Origin: Actinomycetes bacterium
GTDB taxonomy: Bacteria > Actinomycetota > Actinomycetes > Mycobacteriales > Mycobacteriaceae
Reading direction: 5' to 3'
DNA: 14,729 nucleotides
NCBI GenBank assembly: GCA_023417985.1
Contig: JAEZDV010000184.1
Location: 1-14,729, forward strand
Each line of letters opens with the position of its first letter. Within the stretch, counting starts at the first letter, position 1. Positions 1-6,067 of this stretch are shown here, one piece after another. Made by a program: the position numbers and the translations under genes. The notes below the pieces were generated by a model. That model made no database searches and was not told the DNA's origin. It was given only the letters and a program-made list of their open reading frames with translations.

Positions 1-2
1 CA

Positions 3-398
3 TCCGGAGCAGTTCTCGTCGATCCACAGGGCGACTGCTCGTCACCCGTCCCGCTTCCCTCCAGTTTCGAAACAGCCTGCCGGATACATGATCTCGGCTA
101 CGACCTGTTGCGGTATGCCCGCGACACCGGGAAGGAACTGGGCCCGGACGCGCGCCGCGAGCTCGATGCGATGCTCGCACGGCAGTTGCACGCGGCCTGC
201 GGCTCGGAGGCCGGCCGCGCCGACTTCACCTGCCGTCCCGCCGCTCACGTCGCCACAACGTTCGTGGCTCTCAATTCGTGGCGGCAGGGCTACCGCATCC
301 CCGTCTCCGAATCGCCCGTTCCACTTCTCGTCTCGGCAGGCCTGGGTACGGGCGCCGTCGTGTGGGGCGTGTGGACACGACGAAAGGCACGCCGATGA
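3..398 (+). CDS. Prokaryotic phospholipase A2-like protein, C-terminal part (5' end outside window)
   Basis: The frame is open from the window edge to a TGA at 396-398, so the N-terminus, probably with a signal peptide, lies outside. The visible part begins with a Gly-Asp-Cys-Ser stretch, then about a dozen residues, then Cys-Arg-Ile-His-Asp-Leu-Gly-Tyr (codons 78-101). This is the layout of prokaryotic secreted phospholipase A2: a calcium-binding Asp-Cys segment followed by a Cys-x-x-His-Asp-x-x-Tyr helix with the His-Asp catalytic pair. Later cysteines could form disulfides. The C-terminus is a hydrophobic stretch ending in a basic tail (Thr-Arg-Arg-Lys-Ala-Arg-Arg), suggesting a membrane anchor with the catalytic domain outside. 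The expected reaction is release of fatty acid from the sn-2 position of phospholipids. The stop overlaps the start of the next gene (ATGA), so the two are probably co-translated. Family is inferred from the motif; activity is not shown. Confidence 0.72.
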   Translation, partial: SGAVLVDPQGDCSSPVPLPSSFETACRIHDLGYDLLRYARDTGKELGPDARRELDAMLARQLHAACGSEAGRADFTCRPAAHVATTFVALNSWRQGYRIPVSESPVPLLVSAGLGTGAVVWGVWTRRKARR

Positions 399-1783
399 GC
401 ATCCTCACCCGTGAACCTGCCGCAGCATCCGTTCCGCCGGCGTTTCCCGCCGCCGTACGACGACTACGCCACGCACTCGACGCGTCGGCGCCGGCGATCG
501 GAACGAGTGTCCTTGTCGCAGCGTCACTGTGGTTTTCACTCGCACCCTCACTCCTTCCTCGCACCTCGGTGACGCAGGGTGTGGTGTGCGGGCTGGCGAT
601 CACGCTGGCACTCGCGGGGCGAGCGGTCGTGCGACGGCTGCGCGCCGCGCGCCGGGCACCGGCATCCGGTGAGGCCGAAGTGCGTTGTCTCGCCGCCGCG
701 GTCGCCGCAGCATCCGTCCTCGTGGCCGGGACCGGCGCACACCGCTGGCAGAGCGCGTTACGAGAAACCATGGGGCAGCCCCCGATCGGGCTGCGCTACT
801 GGCTCGAAGTGTGTGCGACGGCCACAGTCGTCGCGGCATCGGCGATCCTCGCGTGCCGCGCGACTCGTGTGCTCGTCAGGCGCCGGACCGTCCGCAGGGT
901 CACGGCGATGGCCGGTACCGGCTTGCTCGCAGCATGGTTCGGGTTCGGCTCGGCTGTGTTCCTCCCACCGGCCGGCAGCGCGAACGCGACCGCCTCGTCG
1001 TCGCTGCCGTCGGCTCCCGGACTGGCGGGTTCGGAAGCTTCCCTGGTGGGTTGGGACACGCTGGGTCGAGAGGGTCGGCGTTTCGTCTCCCTCGCCGAAC
1101 CCGATTCGGCTGTCCGAACGTACATCGGTCTCGCCTCCGCACCCGATGTGCCGTCGCGGGCCGCACTGGCCGTGCGCGAGTTGGAACGCGCCGGCGGATT
1201 CGATCGCGCTCATGTCGTGCTCGCGGTTCCCACCGGATCGGGCTGGGTGGACGCGCAGGCCGTCGAAGGGTTCGAGGCGCAGTGGGGCGACGACGTCGCG
1301 ATCGTCGCCCAGCAGTATTCGGACGCCCCGAGCTGGATGACGTTCCTCACCGATCGCGACGCAGCCTCCGATTCGGCCCGCGCGCTCACCTCGGCTGTGC
1401 GGGCGCACATCGACACCCTGCCCGCGTCACAGCGACCGGAACTGCACCTGTACGGGCAGAGTCTCGGCGCTTCCGGTGCGGCAGCAGCACTCCCGGACAC
1501 CGAGCAGGGCCCGTGCGCCGGTTTCCTGGCCGGTCCCCCGGCCGGGATCGACATTCCGGGAGGCACCGTCCTGGCGAACACGTCGGATCCGGTGGTGTGG
1601 TGGGAGCCCGCGCTGCTGTGGTCGCCACCGGACCTGTCCCACGCGCGGGCCGACGCCCCCGTGCCGGCCTGGCTGCCGGTGGTCACCTTCGCGCACACGA
1701 CCGTGGACCTTCTGACCTCGCTCGATGCCGCGCCCGGGCACGGTCATCGCTACGGGCGGGATCAGGCCGACTGCGCGGCCTAG
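395..1783 (+). CDS. Multi-pass membrane alpha/beta-hydrolase (Abhydrolase_9-like)
   Basis: 462-residue protein. The ATG at 395 is chosen because it overlaps the preceding stop (ATGA) and has AAAGG seven bases upstream; longer in-frame starts lie inside the previous gene. The N-terminal half carries about five hydrophobic segments (roughly residues 32-50, 62-78, 98-115, 137-155, 170-190). The C-terminal half is an alpha/beta-hydrolase-like domain. The nucleophile elbow is Gly-Gln-Ser-Leu-Gly with Ser356. A Ser-Asp-Pro-Val-Val-Trp-Trp segment holds Asp398, and a Gly-His-Gly-His-Arg-Tyr-Gly segment near the C-terminus (His449/His451) probably supplies the catalytic His. This architecture matches the actinobacterial family that includes M. 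tuberculosis Rv1069c (my recollection). The substrate is unknown; the membrane location and the phospholipase A2-like neighbour suggest lipid or ester hydrolysis. A strong hairpin follows 15 bases after the stop. Confidence 0.85.
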   Translation: MSILTREPAAASVPPAFPAAVRRLRHALDASAPAIGTSVLVAASLWFSLAPSLLPRTSVTQGVVCGLAITLALAGRAVVRRLRAARRAPASGEAEVRCLAAAVAAASVLVAGTGAHRWQSALRETMGQPPIGLRYWLEVCATATVVAASAILACRATRVLVRRRTVRRVTAMAGTGLLAAWFGFGSAVFLPPAGSANATASSSLPSAPGLAGSEASLVGWDTLGREGRRFVSLAEPDSAVRTYIGLASAPDVPSRAALAVRELERAGGFDRAHVVLAVPTGSGWVDAQAVEGFEAQWGDDVAIVAQQYSDAPSWMTFLTDRDAASDSARALTSAVRAHIDTLPASQRPELHLYGQSLGASGAAAALPDTEQGPCAGFLAGPPAGIDIPGGTVLANTSDPVVWWEPALLWSPPDLSHARADAPVPAWLPVVTFAHTTVDLLTSLDAAPGHGHRYGRDQADCAA

Positions 1784-1798
1784 ACGGTGGCACACAGA

Positions 1799-1835
1799 CG
1801 GCCCGCAGGTTCCGCGAACGGGAACCTGCGGGCCG
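1799..1835. terminator. Bidirectional hairpin terminator between convergent hydrolase and gatA genes
   Basis: A perfect 15-bp inverted repeat (left arm 1799-1813, right arm 1821-1835) flanks a 7-base loop. It sits 15 bases after the hydrolase stop and 22 bases after the gatA stop on the opposite strand, so it can serve both. There is no T-tract on either side, which is common for actinobacterial terminators. Confidence 0.85.
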
Positions 1836-1857
1836 TGTGAGGTGCTGTCGCGACGCC

Positions 1858-3333
1858 TCAGGCCACGATCGGGCCGCGCGCCGCCTCGAAGGCCGCGCCC
1901 ACGCGGTAGAGCCGCTCGTCGGCGAGCGCGGGTGCCATGATCTGGAGCCCGACGGGAAGACCGTCCTCGGCGGACAGGCCCGACGGCACCGACATCGCGC
2001 AGTGACCCGCGAGATTCGTCGGCAGCGTGCACAGATCGGACAGGTACATCGCGAGCGGATCGTCGACCTTCTCGCCCAGCTTCCACGGGGTGAACGGGCT
2101 CGTCGGCGACACCAGTACGTCGACCTCCTCGTACGCCTTGTCGAAGTCCTGCGCGATGAGACGACGCACCTTCAAGGCCTGGCCGTAGTACGCCTCGTAG
2201 TATCCGGACGACAGCGCGTAGGTGCCGATCATGATGCGGCGCTTGACTTCCTTGCCGAAACCGGCAGCGCGGGTGGCCGCCATGACCTGGTCGGCGCTCA
2301 TCGTGCCGTCGTCCACGCGCATGCCGTACCGCATCGCGTCGAAGCGGGCGAGGTTGGACGACACCTCCGACGGGAGGATCAGATAGTACGACGCGAGCGC
2401 GTACTCGAAATTCGGGCACGACACCTCGACAACCTCGGCGCCGAGCTTCGTCAGGGTTTCGACGGCCGCATCGAACGACGCGATCACACCGGGGTTGTAG
2501 CTGTCGGAGTGCAGTTCCTTGACGACACCGACCCGCAGTCCGGACAGGTCACCGTCGGCCCCTCGGCGAGCAGCCTCGACCACCGGGCGCACCGCGGCCT
2601 CGACCGAGGTGGAGTCGCGCGGGTCGTGCCCGGCGATCACTTCGTGCAGCAGCGCGGTGTCGAGGACGGTGCGACCGCACGGGCCGCCCTGGTCCAGCGA
2701 CGACGCGCACGCGACCAGGCCGTAGCGGGACACGGTGCCGTAGGTGGGCTTGGTGCCGACCGTGGCGGTCACGGCTGCGGGCTGACGAATGGACCCGCCG
2801 GTGTCGGTGCCTATGGCCAGAGGCGCCTGGTAGGACGCGAGTGCGGCTGCGGAACCGCCGCCCGATCCGCCCGGGATCCGATCGGTGTCCCACGGGTTGC
2901 GGGTGGGGCCGTATGCGGAGTTCTCGGTCGACGAACCCATGGCGAACTCGTCCATGTTCGTCTTGCCGAGGATGGGGATACCGGCCTGCCGCAGCTTGGT
3001 GGTCAGCGTCGCATCGTAGGGCGACACCCAGCCCTCGAGGATCTTCGACCCGCAGGTCGTCGGCATGTCGGTGGTGGTGAAGACGTCCTTGAGCGCAATC
3101 GGCACCCCGGCGAGCGACGACGCGGGCTTCTCCCCCGCGGCGACCGCCCGGTCGACCTCGCCCGCAGCCGCGAGCGCCTGCTCGCCCGCCACGTGCAGGA
3201 AGGCGTTGTAGTTGCCGTCGACGGCTTCGATGCGGTCCAGGTGCGCCCGGGTCACCTCGACGGACGACAGGTCGCCCGCGTGGATCCGCTCGGCGAGGGT
3301 GGCGGCGTCGAGCCGGGTGAGATCGGTGCTCAT
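1858..3333 (-). CDS. gatA: Asp-tRNA(Asn)/Glu-tRNA(Gln) amidotransferase subunit A
   Basis: 491 residues, the usual length for GatA. This amidase subunit releases ammonia from glutamine (or asparagine) so that GatB can amidate misacylated Glu-tRNA(Gln) or Asp-tRNA(Asn) in the GatCAB complex. The amidase-signature triad is intact: Lys82 in Leu-Lys-Asp, Ser157 in the Gly-Gly-Ser-Gly-Gly-Gly motif, and Ser181 in Gly-Gly-Ser-Ile-Arg-Gln-Pro. The ATG at 3331-3333 overlaps the gatC stop by 4 bases (ATGA) and has a GGAGG-type ribosome site inside the end of gatC. That gives translational coupling and 1:1 production. The third subunit gene, gatB, is not in this window; in related genomes it lies further downstream, past pfkA. 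A shared hairpin terminator lies just past the stop. Confidence 0.97.
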   Translation of the reverse strand: MSTDLTRLDAATLAERIHAGDLSSVEVTRAHLDRIEAVDGNYNAFLHVAGEQALAAAGEVDRAVAAGEKPASSLAGVPIALKDVFTTTDMPTTCGSKILEGWVSPYDATLTTKLRQAGIPILGKTNMDEFAMGSSTENSAYGPTRNPWDTDRIPGGSGGGSAAALASYQAPLAIGTDTGGSIRQPAAVTATVGTKPTYGTVSRYGLVACASSLDQGGPCGRTVLDTALLHEVIAGHDPRDSTSVEAAVRPVVEAARRGADGDLSGLRVGVVKELHSDSYNPGVIASFDAAVETLTKLGAEVVEVSCPNFEYALASYYLILPSEVSSNLARFDAMRYGMRVDDGTMSADQVMAATRAAGFGKEVKRRIMIGTYALSSGYYEAYYGQALKVRRLIAQDFDKAYEEVDVLVSPTSPFTPWKLGEKVDDPLAMYLSDLCTLPTNLAGHCAMSVPSGLSAEDGLPVGLQIMAPALADERLYRVGAAFEAARGPIVA

Positions 3334-3629
3334 TCGCCCTCCCCCAGGATCTGCGGAACGGAGAACCGTCCTTCCTCGACGAGCGGAGCACCCGACAACG
3401 CCTGCTCGGGCGTGAGTCCGGGGACCACTTCGTCCGGGCGGGTCACGTTGGTGACGGCGTTCGGGTTCGCCATCGGCGCCACATCGTCCGCGGCCACCTC
3501 CGACACCGCCTTGACATGGCTGAGGATCGAATCAAGCTGGCCGGCGAACTCGTCGAGTTCGGCGTCGGTCAGCGCGAGCCGGGACAACCGGGCGAGGTGC
3601 GCGACCTCGTCACGGGAGATGGCAGGCAC
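3330..3629 (-). CDS. gatC: Asp-tRNA(Asn)/Glu-tRNA(Gln) amidotransferase subunit C
   Basis: 99 residues when started at the GTG at 3627-3629, the usual GatC length. The protein opens with Pro-Ala-Ile-Ser-Arg-Asp-Glu-Val-Ala-His-Leu-Ala-Arg-Leu, the conserved helical start of the family, and ends near Gly-Arg-Phe-Ser-Val-Pro-Gln-Ile-Leu, the conserved C-terminal strand. GatC wraps around the GatA-GatB interface and stabilises the complex. A longer open frame upstream was rejected because the extra 53 residues do not resemble GatC. An AAAGGGG stretch about nine bases before the GTG is the likely ribosome site. First gene of the gatC-gatA unit; its promoter must lie in the 3630-3945 gap shared with the divergent ACT-domain gene. 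Confidence 0.95.
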   Translation of the reverse strand: MPAISRDEVAHLARLSRLALTDAELDEFAGQLDSILSHVKAVSEVAADDVAPMANPNAVTNVTRPDEVVPGLTPEQALSGAPLVEEGRFSVPQILGEGE

Positions 3630-3771
3630 CGTAGGTGGCCCCTTTCCGATGGGATTTGAACTTCCCGTCCAGGGTAATGCGTGGCCGATGCGGTCGTGCA
3701 GTCGGTTCGATCCGCCCGAGTGCCGATCGAAGCCGCCGGTGCCTGTTTCGCGTAAACGAACGAATTGTTGC

Positions 3772-3832
3772 AATCTTGTGAAGCGCACGGCCGCGACCGG
3801 GGCTTTTCGTTCCCGGTGGCCGAATCTTGTGA
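3772..3832. repeat. Direct repeat of AATCTTGTGA, two copies 51 bp apart
   Basis: The exact 10-mer AATCTTGTGA occurs at 3772-3781 and 3823-3832, in the same orientation and start-to-start 51 bases apart, close to five helical turns. Only the second copy is part of the inverted repeat, so the first would be a lone half-site. Confidence 0.5.
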
Positions 3833-3850
3833 TCTGCGGTCACAATCGGC
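3819..3850. promoter_or_regulatory. Imperfect inverted repeat, candidate operator or leader hairpin
   Basis: Arms GCCGA (3819-3823) and TTGTGA (3827-3832) pair with TCACAA (3840-3845) and TCGGC (3846-3850). The left side carries a 3-base bulge (ATC), and an extra C-G plus T-G pair closes towards the centre at 3836. The core TTGTGA-N7-TCACAA resembles a CRP/FNR-type site but has a spacer one base longer than the usual TGTGA-N6-TCACA. It lies about 100 bases before the ACT gene and 190 before gatC. Confidence 0.45.
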
Positions 3851-3945
3851 GCGCGGCAGGTGGAAAGATGTGCTGCGCCGGGGGGCGTGCCGCGCTTTCC
3901 CGGGTCGACGTGCGGGACGTCGGCATGTTCTGGGAAAGGACGTAC

Positions 3946-4596
3946 GTGTCGTATCTGTTGCGTGTCCGGCTGCCCGATCGCCCCGGTAGCCTCGGCGCGC
4001 TGGCATTGGCCCTCGGCTCGGTCGGAGCGGACATCCTGTCCCTCGACGTCGTCGAACGTGGCACGGATTACGCGATCGACGATCTCGTCGTGGATGTCGA
4101 TCCGGGCAAGCTGCCCGACACGCTCCTCACGGCCGCGGAGTCGCTCGACGGTGTGACGGTCGATTCCATCCGTCCGTACGCGGGCATGCTCGACACCCAC
4201 CGCGAACTCGAACTGATCGATCACGTCGCCGCCGCGCACGACGACCGGCTCCAGGTTCTGGTCGACGGCGCACCCCGCGTACTGCGGGTCGGGTGGGCGA
4301 CGGTGCTGGGAATCGGCGCCCACGGCATCTTCCGGATCGCCGGCAGCGCCGGTGCTCCCGAGACGCACCTCGACCACGTTCCGTGGATGCCGCTGGCGAA
4401 ATCGACTCTGCTCGACCACGATGCCGACTGGGTGCCGGCCCTGTGGCGCGACATGAACACGATGCTGGCCGCGGCGCCGCTCGGAGAACCCGACCGGGTA
4501 CTCGTTCTCGGCCGGCCGGGCGGACCGGAGTTCCGGCCTTCCGAGATCGCGCGAATCGGATACCTCGCCGGGATCATCGGCACCGTTCTCTCCTAG
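3946..4596 (+). CDS. ACT-domain-containing protein
   Basis: 216 residues from the GTG at 3946, supported by GGAAAGGA ending five bases upstream. An in-frame ATG at 3925 exists but has a poorer ribosome site. The N-terminal 75 or so residues read as an ACT domain: a beta-strand of Leu-Leu-Arg-Val-Arg-Leu-Pro, then Asp-Arg-Pro-Gly-Ser-Leu-Gly, then a helix and the strand Asp-Ile-Leu-Ser-Leu-Asp-Val-Val-Glu. The Asp-Arg-Pro-Gly turn is where ACT domains usually bind a small amino-acid-like ligand. The remaining 140 residues are a less defined domain with a Gly-Arg-Pro-Gly-Gly-Pro-Glu-Phe-Arg-Pro-Ser-Glu motif near the end. It corresponds to the gene next to gatC and ligA in mycobacteria (Rv3013, from memory). 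No enzymatic domain is attached, so an amino-acid-sensing role is plausible but unproven. Confidence 0.88.
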   Translation: MSYLLRVRLPDRPGSLGALALALGSVGADILSLDVVERGTDYAIDDLVVDVDPGKLPDTLLTAAESLDGVTVDSIRPYAGMLDTHRELELIDHVAAAHDDRLQVLVDGAPRVLRVGWATVLGIGAHGIFRIAGSAGAPETHLDHVPWMPLAKSTLLDHDADWVPALWRDMNTMLAAAPLGEPDRVLVLGRPGGPEFRPSEIARIGYLAGIIGTVLS

Positions 4597-4598
4597 GG

Positions 4599-4609
4599 CA
4601 CCGTCGGTG
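4599..4609. terminator. Short palindrome between convergent ACT and VOC genes, weak terminator candidate
   Basis: CACCG-T-CGGTG lies in the 19-base gap between the two convergent stop codons. As RNA it would form only a 4-bp stem with a 3-base loop, so termination strength is doubtful. Nothing else in the gap could stop transcription. Confidence 0.3.
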
Positions 4610-4615
4610 GCCGGG

Positions 4616-4981
4616 TCAATCCATCGGCGATACGCGGATGAGGTTGCCGTCCGGATCGGTGACCACGAACGTGCGGCCGAACACGTCGTCGTGCGGTGCT
4701 TCCGCCACATCGACACCCGCGGCACTCCAGCGGGCGTAGATGTCGTCGACCGCCGACGGCGCGCCGGGGACCATGAGCCCGACTTCGCAAGTGCGCGGGG
4801 TACCGGGAATCGCGAACTCGCCGCGGCCGGTCCACAACGCGAACAGGACGCCGGGAGCAACCTCGAATGCGACGTACCGCGGGCTGGTGAAGGCCGGTTC
4901 GATCTCGAACAGCGCGCTGTAGAAGATCGTGGCGGCCTCGGCGTCGCGCACATAGATCAGGAACAGGTTGGGTACGGGCAT
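4616..4981 (-). CDS. VOC superfamily (glyoxalase/bleomycin-resistance-like) protein
   Basis: 121 residues, a single VOC module made of two beta-alpha-beta-beta-beta halves. The first half starts Val-Pro-Asn-Leu-Phe-Leu-Ile-Tyr-Val-Arg-Asp and contains the typical Ala-Thr-Ile-Phe-Tyr-Ser-Ala-Leu-Phe helix. The second ends with Thr-Phe-Val-Val-Thr-Asp-Pro-Asp-Gly-Asn-Leu-Ile-Arg-Val, the signature end of the fold. The family includes metal-dependent glyoxalases, dioxygenases and drug-sequestering proteins, so substrate cannot be assigned. No clear His/Glu metal set stands out, so a binding rather than catalytic role is possible. The ATG is supported by GAGGAG four bases upstream. It diverges from a WYL-type regulator over a 108-base gap holding a perfect palindrome, so that regulator probably controls it. 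Confidence 0.9.
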   Translation of the reverse strand: MPVPNLFLIYVRDAEAATIFYSALFEIEPAFTSPRYVAFEVAPGVLFALWTGRGEFAIPGTPRTCEVGLMVPGAPSAVDDIYARWSAAGVDVAEAPHDDVFGRTFVVTDPDGNLIRVSPMD

Positions 4982-5051
4982 GACACTCCTCGGTCGATGG
5001 CGGGCGGCGCCCGTTCAGGCGCAGTGCCATCCCAGGACACCCGGAAATGAC

Positions 5052-5064
5052 GACAGGTCCTGTC
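5052..5064. promoter_or_regulatory. Perfect 13-bp palindrome, candidate operator of the WYL regulator
   Basis: GACAGG-T-CCTGTC, an uninterrupted inverted repeat around 5058, lies 25 bases before the regulator start and 70 bases before the VOC start on the other strand. A few outer positions (5046/5070, 5047/5069, 5049/5067) also pair. The location fits an autoregulatory operator controlling both divergent genes. Confidence 0.5.
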
Positions 5065-5089
5065 ACCTTTCTTGCGAAGATGGGCCGGG

Positions 5090-6055
5090 ATGAGATCTTC
5101 CAGACTGCTCCGCTTGCTGCTGCTCCTGCAGACCCACGGGCGCATCACCACGAGTGAACTCGCTCGGCGGCTCGAGGTGTCACGGCGCACGGTGCTGCGA
5201 GACGTCGAGGCGCTGTCGGCTGCGGGAGTGCCGGTCTATGCCGAACGGGGTCGGCACGGCGGAATCGTGCTGTTACCCGGCTCGCGTCTCAACGCCTCGC
5301 ATCTGAACCCCTCGGAGTTGGAAGCGTTGTCCGTCGCGGGATTGGACAGCAACCAACTCGACCGGCTGGGACTGACCGCAGCTCATCGGATGGCGACGGA
5401 CAAGCTCGGGGCCCGGCAGTCCGCCGTCCCGCGCAATCCCCCGGACCTACCGCGGCTCGCGGATCTCATCGCGGTCGACAACACAGCGTGGATGTCGGAT
5501 CACCCGCAGCCGAGTGTGGACGTCGCCGATCTCGCCCTGAGCCTGCGCAGTCGGCGGCGACTGCAAATCCGCTACCGGCGCAGCGCCGATCGTCGGGCAA
5601 CGACGCGAGTGGTCGATCCTTACGGCCTCGCCACCAAGTCGGGTCGCTGGTACCTCGTCGCTGACGACACCGGAAAGGCCCGGCTGTTCGCGCTGGACCG
5701 GCTCGAGACCTACGAACTCCTCCCCGACGCCGCCAGGCTTCGAGCCGGAGAGAGCCTCCGGACGGTGTGGGCCGAGTCGAAAGAGCGCACCGAGACGCCC
5801 GGGCAGGTGACGATCACGGTTCGCCTCCGCGCGAGCCGCCTCGACCTCGCGCGACGCATACTCGGCGCCCGCATACAGAATGTCGATGCCGCGGAAGGCG
5901 ATTGGTGTATGGCCACCCTCCGCTATCCCGATATCGAGTCGGTGCGCCAACTCCTCCAGTTCGCCGATCACATCGAAATACTCGGCCCCGGTGCCGCACG
6001 CGAACGCATCCACCGCCTCGCCGCCGACCTCGCCGCGAGACACGCGCCGACATGA
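5090..6055 (+). CDS. HTH and WYL-domain transcriptional regulator (YafY/PafC type)
   Basis: 321 residues from the ATG at 5090. This start is chosen because family members typically begin Met-Arg-x-Ser-Arg-Leu-Leu; a TTG at 5072 would add six residues, and neither start has a strong ribosome site. Residues 1-60 are a DeoR-like winged helix-turn-helix: Leu-Leu-x-Leu-Gln-Thr-His-Gly-Arg, the helix Thr-Ser-Glu-Leu-Ala-Arg-Arg-Leu-Glu-Val-Ser, then the recognition helix and a wing with Glu-Arg-Gly-Arg-His-Gly-Gly. A WYL domain follows at about 148-210, with the motif Trp-Tyr-Leu at 187-189 and Arg-Val-Val-Asp-Pro-Tyr-Gly-Leu before it. The C-terminal 85 residues resemble the WCX extension. WYL domains are thought to bind ligands or nucleic acid; the ligand here is unknown. 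Likely target: itself and the divergent VOC gene. Convergent with the YhgE gene 12 bases downstream. Confidence 0.92.
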   Translation: MRSSRLLRLLLLLQTHGRITTSELARRLEVSRRTVLRDVEALSAAGVPVYAERGRHGGIVLLPGSRLNASHLNPSELEALSVAGLDSNQLDRLGLTAAHRMATDKLGARQSAVPRNPPDLPRLADLIAVDNTAWMSDHPQPSVDVADLALSLRSRRRLQIRYRRSADRRATTRVVDPYGLATKSGRWYLVADDTGKARLFALDRLETYELLPDAARLRAGESLRTVWAESKERTETPGQVTITVRLRASRLDLARRILGARIQNVDAAEGDWCMATLRYPDIESVRQLLQFADHIEILGPGAARERIHRLAADLAARHAPT

Positions 6056-6067
6056 GCGCAGCGGCGG

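Larger units (their letters stand above)
3630..3945. other. Divergent intergenic region between gatC and the ACT-domain gene
   Basis: These 316 bases hold no convincing gene. They must contain promoters for both directions, but I could not place a clear -35/-10 pair on either strand. What is visible: an imperfect inverted repeat at 3819-3850, the 10-mer AATCTTGTGA at 3772-3781 and again at 3823-3832, a 6-bp hairpin (CGACGT at 3906-3911 with ACGTCG at 3917-3922) just before the ACT gene, and a small GGGA/TCCC hairpin at 3651-3666 before gatC. Part of the stretch (3750-3780) is richer in A and T than its surroundings, as expected for a promoter. Confidence 0.6.

Noticed and set aside
3651..3713. 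tRNA T-arm-like strings: TTGAA within a GGGA/TCCC hairpin (3651-3666) and GGTTCGATCC (3704-3713)
   Set aside because: No acceptor, D-arm or anticodon stem can be folded around either, and there is no flanking integrase, so neither a tRNA gene nor an attachment site is supported.
3827..3845. CRP/GlxR binding site
   Set aside because: The arms match TGTGA/TCACA but the spacer is 7 rather than 6 bases, which usually destroys the site. Kept only as an unassigned inverted repeat.
685..3945. Very long open frame on the + strand running antisense to gatA and gatC
   Set aside because: Its product is Arg-, Gly- and His-rich with no recognisable domain. It arises from high-GC third positions of gatA read on the opposite strand. 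Only the part from 3946 onward is a real gene.
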